From Massilia psychrophila (lineage in GTDB: Bacteria > Pseudomonadota > Gammaproteobacteria > Burkholderiales > Burkholderiaceae_D): a stretch of 64,000 bases of DNA. Positions 47,842-56,835 of this stretch are shown here, piece by piece. The notes beneath the pieces are model-generated. The model searched no databases and was not told the origin of the DNA. It saw only the letters and a program-made list of their open reading frames with translations. Position numbers and translations under genes: made by a program. The stretch spans positions 1-64,000 of the forward strand of contig NZ_PDOB01000022.1 of NCBI RefSeq assembly GCF_002760665.1. The letters are read 5' to 3'. The number at the start of each line of letters is the position of its first letter. Position 1 is the stretch's first letter.

Positions 47842-48579
47842 TTAGAGCGGCAAAATGGCCCGAGGTCCGGCGTGCTTTCGCCTCCGAACGAATCTGCCCA
47901 ACGTGAACAGTCCGAGCAGGAACATCGACAACACCCCGGGTTCTGGGACATCGGCGCTCACCGAATTGATTTCGAAAAGACGGGGCTTGGTGTAAAAATA
48001 TGAGTTATTTGGCTCGTCACCGGTCGCTTCAGAGATGTTCAAGAAACTGATGGCGGTGTCCTCCGGTTTGGGTGCGTACTGGAATGCCGCACTAAAGTTT
48101 GGTACCGGCCCGACAAACGCGTTGTAATAGGAGTACACGATCTGTTGCGAATTAACCTTGTAGCCAGATCTATCCAGGCCAAATATGAAGGTGTAAACCT
48201 GATCACTACCGGCGCGATTTGGGCCTCTGGTGGTGACATAGTTGTAGATGCCTGCGTCATTGTTCGGATGTCCTGCGTCGATGAAGCTCGAGTACGTTGC
48301 CCCATTTATTGACGCGCTAAATGCAATTTTTGCGATCCCGTCTGCGAACGTATAGTTGTAGTCGCTGCCAAAACGTGTGACGTTTGTCGTGTCCCAGCTA
48401 TATGTGAAAACGAAGTTAGAACCGGCAAGATTCTCACCAGCGGTTCCGAAGATGCCAAGACCATCGAAACCTCGTTCGATCGTGCCAGAGGAGCGTATCG
48501 TAAAGAGCGAGGCCTCGGCTGTCCCGCAAAGCAAGGCAGTTGCTACGAAAATTAACCGGATGTTTGCGGGTACGGACAT
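47842..48579 (-). CDS. PEP-CTERM exported protein
   Basis: From ATG 48579 the protein is 245 residues; the frame opens 12 codons earlier. It has a signal peptide (NIRLIFVATALLCGTAEA), a beta-rich secreted body with many Asn/Ser/Tyr, and a C-terminal sorting signal: VPEPG, a hydrophobic stretch (LSMFLLGLFTLG) and basic RFVRRRKH. Such proteins are processed by exosortase and are linked to exopolysaccharide. The exosortase gene must lie elsewhere in the genome. Confidence 0.88.
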   Translation of the reverse strand: MSVPANIRLIFVATALLCGTAEASLFTIRSSGTIERGFDGLGIFGTAGENLAGSNFVFTYSWDTTNVTRFGSDYNYTFADGIAKIAFSASINGATYSSFIDAGHPNNDAGIYNYVTTRGPNRAGSDQVYTFIFGLDRSGYKVNSQQIVYSYYNAFVGPVPNFSAAFQYAPKPEDTAISFLNISEATGDEPNNSYFYTKPRLFEINSVSADVPEPGVLSMFLLGLFTLGRFVRRRKHAGPRAILPL

Positions 48580-48773
48580 AAAATTGCTTTCGCGAAGAAA
48601 ATTCCTTATAAGCAATTATCATGCCGGATCAAGATAGTCGTTTGTTTTCAAATGCTTGCAAAAAACGTAACGTCCTGATTCCAAATAGTGTAAGAATTTC
48701 CGACATTTATGGAACGTCTATCGACTCATGTCTGGCGACGTTTCAACCTTGACCTTTTCCGTTGAAGAAATCA

Positions 48774-49577
48774 TCACAACAAGAGCGCTCCGAGGTCGAT
48801 TTCTTCAACGTGCAAACTGAACGTAGTTTTGCTTGGGGTTGATTGGTATAAACGAAGAGAATCCGTCCTTTGCGTTACCCAGCCGTGCAATTTCGCTCTG
48901 TCCGGTTCGGAAATCTGTGCACCAAGAATAATTCCGGTGAGTGCCTTCGGGGGAAACCGATATACGCCTGGCCCGCCGTTGTATTGTATCGCTCGCCACT
49001 CTTCTTCATATTTCCAGTGCTCAGACTTACTGAGCAACGCGGCATTCATCATTTCAGTTCTGGTTTGCTTGAATGGATTGATTGTTGGCCGCGACGGCTG
49101 ATATTGAACTTCAAGCGCGTTCGCGAAGAACTCGTAGTAACCGTCGAACTCTAGGCAAATTCCACGGTGCGAGTCGGCATAGTGAGACCACATCAGTATG
49201 TCGTCGCGATTCGCTGACAGACAAAGCACCCCGATATTGTTCGTAATTTCTTCAGTATGCAGCTCCTGCATCCGCAACTCGGCCTCCAGTCCAGTAGGGT
49301 TGCGACCCTTGTCCCGGCGCGTCGATCGCGCTTCCTTCCGACGTTCTGCTCGATTTAGTTCCGGAAGATGGCCTCTGTATAACCGCTGATAGTAAGAATC
49401 CATCTCCCTCGCTGTACCTTCGAAGGAAAAGCACGGCCTGCAGTCAAACGGATCATTGAAGCTACGCGGGGGAGCGAAATAAAGTTCGTTGTGGCAGATA
49501 GTGCGCTCGACGTACTCAGACGCGCCGGAGCTAAGGCTTCGGTAACGGTAGAACTCGGTTGGGCATTTTTCCGTCAT
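48774..49577 (-). CDS. DUF2971 domain protein
   Basis: The 267-residue protein has the DUF2971 pattern: FYRYRSL near the start, ICHNELYFAPPRSFNDPFDC, GVLCLSANRDDILMWSHYADSHRGICLEFD, and HWKYEEEWRAIQ later (quoted in pieces). The biochemical role of the family is unknown. It occurs frequently beside nucleases and in defence-type clusters. The gene stands in the same orientation as the following nuclease and lipoprotein genes but is separated by about 240 bp. Confidence 0.85.
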   Translation of the reverse strand: MTEKCPTEFYRYRSLSSGASEYVERTICHNELYFAPPRSFNDPFDCRPCFSFEGTAREMDSYYQRLYRGHLPELNRAERRKEARSTRRDKGRNPTGLEAELRMQELHTEEITNNIGVLCLSANRDDILMWSHYADSHRGICLEFDGYYEFFANALEVQYQPSRPTINPFKQTRTEMMNAALLSKSEHWKYEEEWRAIQYNGGPGVYRFPPKALTGIILGAQISEPDRAKLHGWVTQRTDSLRLYQSTPSKTTFSLHVEEIDLGALLL

Positions 49578-49813
49578 AGGTAAGTCCTTGGTGCGACGAC
49601 GCTTTGATCAACGAAAAATCATCGATGCCGGTCATTCGGGCGCGTGCGAACAGGCTTGGCACACGATTCCGGTTAGCACCTTAGTACGCGGATGGATTTC
49701 GATGACGACGCACTGGACGCATCCGAAAATCTTCGGTATCAAACGTTGCTGGCGACCAAAACGTTTCGGCGTCGAGGAGTCTACGGCAGCGGTAAAAAGC
49801 CACGAGTCGAAAC

Positions 49814-50914
49814 TTAGAAGGGGAGGTCTTCTCCAAAGGTAAATTTGCCCTCGTATCGATACACATCCTTCAACGCCTTCGCAACCGTCTTCTTGAGCCT
49901 TTCGTCACTGTTTAGCTTGTCTATGTCGTTTTCTTCAAACAGCACCCCAACCCACACTTCGTCGCCGTTCGCATCCCAGTTTACAGTGACCGGGCCAATT
50001 TCAGAATAGTTTCGAGCCACGCGCACTGCAATGTCGTATTGAACCTTCTTCTTAAAATCCTCTGCCAGCACTTGGGTGCGCTTTGAGTCCTTAACCAGCC
50101 CGTCATAAAATGAATCAGTTTCCTCCGCGAACCAGGTGCAGTTAGCTGTATGAAGTCGCCCGTAATCTTCTAATACGCTTTTAAACCTGTCCGCTCGAAT
50201 GAACCTGATTCGCGAGAACGTTTCGCGCTTTCGCACAATGTAGCCAGCTAGGTAGTGTTCAGTTTCAAGGCTTGATGCCACAATTTCGTCGTCCGAAAAC
50301 ATAAGCCGAACAAGATCGGTGTCCACCACCGATAAGAGGTTGAACTGGTAGACGCTGGGAGACTTTTTTCGTCCGGGTAAAGCCGCCAGTTCGTACGCCT
50401 GCGCTTTCATCAAGGAGGTGACTGCGCTAAAAATTGGCTTATCGTTCTGCGGGCGCCCCGAGACCTTGTCCATTTCCTGGTAAGCGAAGACCTCAACACT
50501 CGGGTCATTGAGGGCCTCTTTCACCCCGAGTTCGCTGACGCGCTTATGGTACCGGTTTGCCTTTGCAGGCTCAGATAGTTTGTAGGTTAGCGCTCTGTCG
50601 TTTGACCAAGCATGCAGTGGCCACCAGTCCGAGTTCGGATCTTTAAGATTGATTTCCCGAGCGAGCAACGCCCAGGCGTTGGCATCGCTCTTTTTGCAGC
50701 TGATGATTAACGTGGTGTAGACGTCGAAATGCTGCACCTTTGTGCATCGATACGCGACCAAATCGATTTCACGAACTGTTTCCTCCGAATCGTCAACGTA
50801 GTATTTATTGCTAATGACGGTCCAGCCGGCAGATTTCAGCTGCTGCGCTATCCGGTTTTCCAATACAAAACCGGTTTTTCGAATTTCGTCAGCAAACGGT
50901 GGTTTTTGCGTCAT
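49814..50914 (-). CDS. PD-(D/E)XK-like nuclease
   Basis: The 366-residue protein has an N-terminal nuclease-fold pattern. E20 lies in the first helix, then GWTVISNKYYV, REIDLVAY with D51, and LIISCKKSD with K74 in the second active-site strand. The usual Glu of ExK reads Ser here (SCK), so activity needs checking. The C-terminal 200 residues are unfamiliar. Such proteins act as restriction or effector nucleases. Position among DUF2971, AAA+ and PIN genes suggests defence cargo. Confidence 0.65.
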   Translation of the reverse strand: MTQKPPFADEIRKTGFVLENRIAQQLKSAGWTVISNKYYVDDSEETVREIDLVAYRCTKVQHFDVYTTLIISCKKSDANAWALLAREINLKDPNSDWWPLHAWSNDRALTYKLSEPAKANRYHKRVSELGVKEALNDPSVEVFAYQEMDKVSGRPQNDKPIFSAVTSLMKAQAYELAALPGRKKSPSVYQFNLLSVVDTDLVRLMFSDDEIVASSLETEHYLAGYIVRKRETFSRIRFIRADRFKSVLEDYGRLHTANCTWFAEETDSFYDGLVKDSKRTQVLAEDFKKKVQYDIAVRVARNYSEIGPVTVNWDANGDEVWVGVLFEENDIDKLNSDERLKKTVAKALKDVYRYEGKFTFGEDLPF

Positions 50915-50986
50915 GAGTGGGGAAGTCCAGTAAATTTCGGGACGGGAACATGGGATGTTACAGCCAAGATTATCGCATTATTCCTT

Positions 50987-51883
50987 TCATTGCCCACCAG
51001 TTTTAGTTGCTGGCACCTTCCACTCGGCGATCGATCCGAGCTTCGGTGAATGAAATGCGATTTTCGTGAGTTTTACAAGTATAACGCACTCATCCCACGT
51101 CTCCTCATAGAGATAATCAATCTTAGCTTTCTCTTTCGTATTTTTGCAGACAATCGGATGTTTATTTTCACCCGCGACAATTACACCCTCAATATCCATT
51201 TCTAGGCCGATAACAGCCACGCGCGCCTCTTCAGGACTTATCGATATTTCTTTCGTCAGGTTCTTGTAAAAGATGTAATCCTTCGATGAATATTTGTCTT
51301 TTTGAAATAACCCGACATAAGTAGCGCGCTTGTTGCCAAGTCCAACGATAGTATGCTGCACTGGTGTGACCGCTTTAGTCAGTCCGTATGCGTTAGACAT
51401 CGGTTGAGCCGCACCGTAAATACCTGTATGCTGCAGAATCAGAAAGTCTAGTTTAGGATCGAGCTCATGGCTTCGATGATAAGTTGAGTCTAATTTCGCC
51501 CAAATCTTGAGCTTTTCATGTTCGGTATCGTAGCTATAATGCAGCGAGTTATTATATTTATCATAGGGCACAGTGACCTTGAACAAACGGCCGAGCAAAG
51601 GTTTATCATCGAAGCGTTTGGTAAATTGATCGTCCTTAGGTGGGATCGACGCCGCTTGCGCGTATGCAACCATCTTTTCTGCCCCGATTGTGCCCACTGG
51701 TAGTTCAAGAGGGCTTTTCGTAGTCGGAGCAATAGCAGTGGACGCACTGTTAGACTTTTTTGAGGTCTTGTTTCCTAACGACGAATCGTTGGAGCAACCC
51801 GACAAGATACATGCAACCAAGGTGACGATACTGTTAGTATGTCCCCACATAGCACTGCGATTTAATCGATTCGACAGAGTCAT
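50987..51883 (-). CDS. Putative lipoprotein
   Basis: The 298-residue protein has an N-terminal hydrophobic stretch ending in a lipobox (VACILSGC), then a Ser/Thr/Lys-rich linker and a beta-rich domain without a recognised family. DNA here is AT-rich. A later ATG (residue 12) is also a possible start and gives a more normal signal length. It lies 73 bp upstream of the nuclease gene in the same orientation. Confidence 0.7.
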   Translation of the reverse strand: MTLSNRLNRSAMWGHTNSIVTLVACILSGCSNDSSLGNKTSKKSNSASTAIAPTTKSPLELPVGTIGAEKMVAYAQAASIPPKDDQFTKRFDDKPLLGRLFKVTVPYDKYNNSLHYSYDTEHEKLKIWAKLDSTYHRSHELDPKLDFLILQHTGIYGAAQPMSNAYGLTKAVTPVQHTIVGLGNKRATYVGLFQKDKYSSKDYIFYKNLTKEISISPEEARVAVIGLEMDIEGVIVAGENKHPIVCKNTKEKAKIDYLYEETWDECVILVKLTKIAFHSPKLGSIAEWKVPATKTGGQ

Positions 51884-52435
51884 ATGCGCTTAGTGTTTCG
51901 AATATATTTGAGTTAAATGATTGCAATGTGCATTTTCCCTTAATACGGGACATATTTAATTTTGCACCCGGGCAAAGCGCTTTTAAGCGAGTTAATAAGT
52001 TTATATTGCAACATATCAGGTGCACGCTAGCCTTTAGTGAACACTCGGGTGTGGGCCGTATGCGCCGTTCGCCAGAGCTTAGTGTATTACGCATGTTGCA
52101 CTGATGGCAAGCAGAGGTTGGTTAGGCGCTCTTAGGATCCCGCCCACCTAGTTTTTGTTCCTGCCCACGGCACTTGTCCTACCGGTCTACCACAGCCTAC
52201 TCCATCGATCCAAAATCTAATTTGGTGAGAATTCGCAGCGCGTGATGCGCGGCACATTACCCGGCGTTTTGCTATTGCATAAAGTGATGCAATGGCTACT
52301 AAAAAACTCTCTCACGCACACTTGCGTTTCACCTCCGCTGTCGCAATTGACAGCGCCGAAGCTGCATCCGGCGCCCCTCGGCCGTTCGCCAGTGTCGCCT
52401 ATTCGGCACGGATCTTCCCGGAAGTTGCGATGTCT
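51884..52435. other. About 550 bp without supported genes
   Basis: A 62-codon plus-strand frame (52,292-52,480, MATKKLSHAHLRFTSAVAID start) reads a little like the first part of a phage structural or protease gene but stops early and overlaps the end of the ATPase gene. It may be a fragment; the call is weak. Confidence 0.3.
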
Positions 52436-53665
52436 TCAAAAGCCCATCGGCCTCCGCACCGATTCGACATCGATATCTGAGCCGATGACGTGCGTACGCT
52501 CGCGATAGAGTGCAGCACCGATTCCGTCTTCCAGCAGTTGACGGATACGCCGCGGCGACTGCGTAACGAGCACGTCAACAGCAGACTGCGCAAGCGTTAC
52601 GTCGGCGAATGCAGTTGAGCGCTCGCGCTGTAACTGCTGGAAAATATTTCGAATAATTTGCGTCGGGTCGATCGGCATGCCGACGGTAAATCGCTTTAAG
52701 CGGCTGCGGATCGCGGGGTCAACTGCATCGTAATTATTAGATGTGCAAAGAAAAAGCACATGACTTAAATCGAGCGTGAGCCACGGTTCGGAGCAGTCCG
52801 AAAAAGTTTTCGCAGTTTCTCTTTCAAATATTCGATAGAGCGCAGTTTGAGGGCGGAACCGCTCATCGCCACCCATTTTGCAGATTTCGTCCATCAGAAC
52901 GACCGGATTAGCAAACTTGCCATCGACCATCGCGTTGTATAAGGCTCCTGGCGCTGAGCTGCGATAACTGTCTGAGTCGCCGACAATTTCTCCAGCAGTC
53001 TGCATTGTTTCGAGGTGAAGCGCGTGAAATTCGGTGCCCAGACACTGCGCGAGCTTCTTGGAAAAATACGTTTTTCCACAGCCGGGCGGACCATCGATAA
53101 TAATGTTTCCAAAGACTGGTACACCATCGCAACGCTCGGCAATCGCAAATACACCACGCAAATATTCAATCACCGGCGTGAAATTTGGGTGATCAATTTC
53201 GAGCGAGTTCAGCGTAGAGCGCCAAGAAGTAGGGATCTTTGCCAAGCGCCGATACTCACCATTGTGACGCAAGGTATTGAGGCGCTCTTTTATCTTGGTC
53301 CGTTCGTCGCGATCACCTGTTAGCGATTCGATTCTGCTATAGCGATGATGTACTGCTTCTTGCTCATAAATCTGAATAAACTCGGAAATTGGAGAGGGCG
53401 GAAGCGGGAATGGGTACGCCGATACAGCTTTTGAAAGGCCTCCGTCATCTAGTGCGGGTTCCCAGTTGTCTGGATCGTGTGGATCAACCGCCGGACCCGC
53501 AGAAGCGATAAGCGCTTTCACTTTCTTCATAGCGAGCGCTAATTTTTCTTTAGCTGCGATTTCTTTTGCGAATGCAAATGGAGTGAGAAGCAACGAGTCG
53601 TAAAGTAAGAATCCCGACTTTAGATCGCTTTTTTTTTCATCGGGAGTAGAGTAATGAAATGACAT
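52436..53665 (-). CDS. AAA+ ATPase
   Basis: The 409-residue protein has an N-terminal helical region (1-170) followed by an AAA+ module: Walker A IIIDGPPGCGKTYFSKKLA near residue 195, Walker B PVVLMDEICKM, sensor 1 VLFLCTSNNYDAV, and arginine-finger-like IRSRLKRF. The lid domain ends with RRIRQLLEDGIGAAL. The arrangement is nearest to Lon- or ClpX-like AAA+ modules but has no protease part. It faces the PIN-domain gene across a 300 bp divergent gap. The partner is unknown. Confidence 0.85.
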   Translation of the reverse strand: MSFHYSTPDEKKSDLKSGFLLYDSLLLTPFAFAKEIAAKEKLALAMKKVKALIASAGPAVDPHDPDNWEPALDDGGLSKAVSAYPFPLPPSPISEFIQIYEQEAVHHRYSRIESLTGDRDERTKIKERLNTLRHNGEYRRLAKIPTSWRSTLNSLEIDHPNFTPVIEYLRGVFAIAERCDGVPVFGNIIIDGPPGCGKTYFSKKLAQCLGTEFHALHLETMQTAGEIVGDSDSYRSSAPGALYNAMVDGKFANPVVLMDEICKMGGDERFRPQTALYRIFERETAKTFSDCSEPWLTLDLSHVLFLCTSNNYDAVDPAIRSRLKRFTVGMPIDPTQIIRNIFQQLQRERSTAFADVTLAQSAVDVLVTQSPRRIRQLLEDGIGAALYRERTHVIGSDIDVESVRRPMGF

Positions 53666-53969
53666 ATTGCGCTTTCAGTTTGATCGATCGCGCGTAATTA
53701 CGCGAAAGCCACTTACTCACACGACCGCTTACCGCCCGAAATTGCTGCCGGCCTCGCCATAATGTCGTTTCTATTGCTGAAATAATACCAGAAGTTCTGA
53801 TGGTTTACAAGCGGGGTTCACTCGATTTTCCCAGAGGGACCAACGGACGGGGCGCCGCAGCAGACGCGTCGATGCACTGCTACCGCAGAGGAGCCTCGCG
53901 GAAGAATGGTTGACAGTTTGATACTTCTTCGGGGTACACTACGTACTCTTTAACCCTCAAATTAGCCAT
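53666..53969. promoter_or_regulatory. Divergent intergenic region, AAA+ and PIN genes
   Basis: This 304 bp non-coding stretch lies between two genes that start in opposite directions, so it should hold both promoters. No clean -35/-10 pair stands out by eye. Confidence 0.35.
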
Positions 53970-55205
53970 ATGTCAGACACAAAGAACGCGAAACCTAGTC
54001 CGGATGAAGACGTGTCGAGGATTAAAGAGCTGCTCGATAAGGGCATGCTAAACACGATAACCGTCGACACTTCGATTTTCGACGAAAAAGGGCGGACACT
54101 GACCAAGGGGATGTTTTCGCAGTTGACGCAGTTCGGCAGGCACCCTGCGACGCTAGTGATTTCGGACGTAGTGCTGAAGGAGATGAATAGCCATCTCGTT
54201 GACCAATTGAAGTCGGCGAAGGCGAAGTTCTCGCCTGACTTGCTGGTGGCGTGGGAGTCGTTGGGGTTGGAAAAATCCCACGTTCAAGAGTTGTTGTCGA
54301 TTCTTAAAGAACGCCCGAGTTTGGAGGAGATTGCAAAAGGGCAGTTCAGCGAATTTTTAGACGAATCTGACGCGGAAATTTTGTTGGCCAAGGATCACGT
54401 TCCGATGGACGACTTGCTCGAAATGTACTTTCAGCGAAAGCCGCCCTTCGAAGAAAGCAACGTGAAGAAGAGCGAGTTCCCGGACGCGATTGCGCTGCAA
54501 ACTCTTGAGGCTTGGGCCAGTAAGACTGGGCGAAATTTGATTGTCGTATCCAAGGACAAGGACTGGAAGAATTTCTGTAGCAAATCAGAATTGCTTCACC
54601 TCGTGAGTGACTTAGCTACGGCCTTGGAACTCTTGCAGACGCCCGATGAAGTGGTTAAGACCATGCTTCGTAGGGTCCATGATGAGTTGCAGGACCCAGG
54701 ACGTTACCTTCACGCTGCAATGACGGAGTTCGTCGAAGACATCGAGTGGTACGAACACATCCGTCTCGACGCAGATTCGCAATTCCAGTATGAGCAGGAC
54801 GAAATAGAGGTCGAGGAGGTGTCGAACATCCTCTTTCCTACCCATCTGGAAGACATAAAGTTAACGGAGTTGACTGCAGAAAATATCACGGTTACTTTCA
54901 GGACCCAAGCTGATGTGCGGTTTGTGGCTCACTTCAATTTCCGGAAGTGGGATTCGTTAGATCGCGAGTACCTGAGTATGGGATCTGGAAAAATGGAACT
55001 CACAGCCGCTTTTGAATTTGACATCATTTTGATTCTTCCGATTGCGAATGGCGCGTTCAACGATATCACGATGGATGCAGAAATTGACACAGTTGACATG
55101 CAAGTCGGCGAGATCGAACCCGACTGGATGTCTTCGAGTAATCGCGAAGACGAAAGTCCAATAAATATTGCAGCTTGGCAGCACACTTCAAGCAATCATA
55201 GATGA
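53970..55205 (+). CDS. PIN-domain (DUF4935-like) protein
   Basis: The 411-residue protein has a PIN nuclease fold at the N-terminus. The first acid is in NTITVDTSIFDEKG (D33). PDAIALQTLEAWA supplies the middle acid near residue 171, and LIVVSKDKDW the C-terminal Asp near 193. This order fits DUF4935, found in single-strand RNases and defence systems. The C-terminal 200 residues are acidic and may be a regulatory part. It is divergent from the AAA+ gene and may act with it. Confidence 0.78.
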   Translation: MSDTKNAKPSPDEDVSRIKELLDKGMLNTITVDTSIFDEKGRTLTKGMFSQLTQFGRHPATLVISDVVLKEMNSHLVDQLKSAKAKFSPDLLVAWESLGLEKSHVQELLSILKERPSLEEIAKGQFSEFLDESDAEILLAKDHVPMDDLLEMYFQRKPPFEESNVKKSEFPDAIALQTLEAWASKTGRNLIVVSKDKDWKNFCSKSELLHLVSDLATALELLQTPDEVVKTMLRRVHDELQDPGRYLHAAMTEFVEDIEWYEHIRLDADSQFQYEQDEIEVEEVSNILFPTHLEDIKLTELTAENITVTFRTQADVRFVAHFNFRKWDSLDREYLSMGSGKMELTAAFEFDIILILPIANGAFNDITMDAEIDTVDMQVGEIEPDWMSSSNREDESPINIAAWQHTSSNHR

Positions 55206-55314
55206 CAATCAGGAAGGCACGCTTGGCCGCCTCGTACGCTGAAATGCGCTGGGAATGCCATACGAATTGAATGGGCATGTAATAACGAAACCGCTAGCGC
55301 CAGAGGAGCCTACA

Positions 55315-55640
55315 GCAGTGAATTTCGGTTGCGAAACCCTTCAAAGCCGGCGCCCTTCAAAACCGGCCCTTTTGATGCCCATGCTCTTCGGTGCCGCACA
55401 CCTACGGCCACGAAGCCCGCGGCCCCCTGACGAGGTCGAAACGTCCGAGTACGTGCCAAGCAGCGAATGTCGGTTTCGAAACCCTTCGATGTCGATGCTG
55501 CGATGTCGATGCTGCGATGTCGTGGTTTTTCGATCTCGATGACCTTTGATGTCGCACACCTACGGCCGCGAGGCCGCATGCCGCCGGAAGAGGTCGAGAC
55601 GTTCGATTACGGGTATTTTCCGATGCCGAGGGGGTGTTGG
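55315..55640. repeat. Diverged tandem duplication, period about 150 bp
   Basis: A segment beginning ATTTCGGTTGCGAAACCCTT (near 55,321) recurs as ATGTCGGTTTCGAAACCCTT (near 55,468). In both copies it is followed by CACACCTACGGCC and GAGGTCGAAACG- or GAGGTCGAGACG-type sequence. The second copy also contains a short repeat, GATGTCGATGCTGC. Reading frames across it differ between copies, so it does not look coding. It fills most of the 590 bp gap between two genes. Confidence 0.55.
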
Positions 55641-55795
55641 CTGCCGCAGACTTCGCTGCCGAAGATGTTCGATGCCGAAGCTTCTGCTCTCCGAAGAAAC
55701 CTCCGGCATACACTGGCCGGGAAATTAAAGTATTAAATAGACAACGCACCTTTCCCCCTTTAAACTACTGAGACTATGCAAATCTAGGATATAAA

Positions 55796-56497
55796 ATGAT
55801 TCTTCGTTCTGTTATTTTCACTGTGACGCTCCTGCTTGCTAACTCAAGCGCAAACGCACAATATGCTTCAGTAGTCGAATCAGAAGCGGCTCGAAAGTCG
55901 AGTGAGGAAGTAAAAGTCGACGCCGCGCGCGCTGCGCTCCTCAACGCTCAGTTTTGGGTTGTTCCTAATCCCAAAGCCAGCAGCAGGCTGACGTTTCGGG
56001 AGGGTCTGAAGGGCGGCTCCGATGCAGAGTTTGTACTGACCGAGCCATCAACCTTCAAGGTTGTCGGATTTGCTCCAGATGAGTACAAAATATATCATTA
56101 CGTTTTGATAGAGTTTCCCGATGGGAAGCGAGCGTATCTAGCTGAATCCAATTCGTTCGACGATGGCTCCAAGAAAAACGACCTCTTCGCCGATATCTAT
56201 ACTCCCGGCAAGCCACGATATGATTTCATAGAATACATTCTGACGGCCTCACCTGAGGACGTTCGCCTTGCTGAAAAGACTATGCGGACCAAGGCCACTG
56301 CTGCAGCGACAGCGTGGAAAGCACGGGGCGGGGTGTCGATCGGGATGACGCCCGGCCAGGTGCGCGCCTCAAACTGGGGAAAGCCCGACAAGATCAATCG
56401 CTCAACGGGAAGTTACGGTGTGCACGAACAGTGGGTCTACGGTAGTAACAGCTATATCTATCTGGAGAACGGGTTTGTGCGATCGATTCAAAATTAA
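55796..56497 (+). CDS. Secreted hypothetical protein
   Basis: The 233-residue protein has a signal peptide (VIFTVTLLLANSSANA). The middle is unfamiliar. The C-terminal 60 residues (VSIGMTPGQVRASNWGKPDK, then HEQWVYGSNSYIYLENG) resemble the small SmpA/OmlA-like fold seen in many periplasmic proteins. No partner is evident. It is a single gene before the second integrase. Confidence 0.72.
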   Translation: MILRSVIFTVTLLLANSSANAQYASVVESEAARKSSEEVKVDAARAALLNAQFWVVPNPKASSRLTFREGLKGGSDAEFVLTEPSTFKVVGFAPDEYKIYHYVLIEFPDGKRAYLAESNSFDDGSKKNDLFADIYTPGKPRYDFIEYILTASPEDVRLAEKTMRTKATAAATAWKARGGVSIGMTPGQVRASNWGKPDKINRSTGSYGVHEQWVYGSNSYIYLENGFVRSIQN

Positions 56498-56835
56498 CCG
56501 TATCGCACCGAGCCTCTCCAGGTCTTGTTAGACGCTCTGAGGCGTTTCCAAGTTTTGACCGTAATTTGGCAGCAAATTGGCAGTTTGGCAGCGCACTTCA
56601 GCGCACCGTAGATCACGTTCAATGAGGTATGCCGGGCATACTCCATACGCTGAGTGTGCTGTCATGTTCTGTTGAGGTAATGTCGCAAGTTCGAAACTTG
56701 CACTCCCACCAAAATTCAGCTTTAAAATCAATAGCTTGATGTAGCGAGCGGCGATTTTAAGGCGTCGGCGGAAGCCGACACCGCGGTGAAAAATAGGGGA
56801 ATTCGACGAACGATTCCACCAAATTGAGGCCCACC
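56498..56835. other. Gap with a tRNA-3'-end-like segment
   Basis: Positions 56,685-56,711 form a T-arm (GCAAG, loop TTCGAAA, CTTGC) followed by ACTCCC, A and CCA. This looks like a tRNA 3' end with one base missing from the acceptor strand. No matching 5' half was seen. Such fragments mark attachment sites, and a tyrosine integrase starts 125 bp on. The rest of the gap is unremarkable. Confidence 0.5.
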
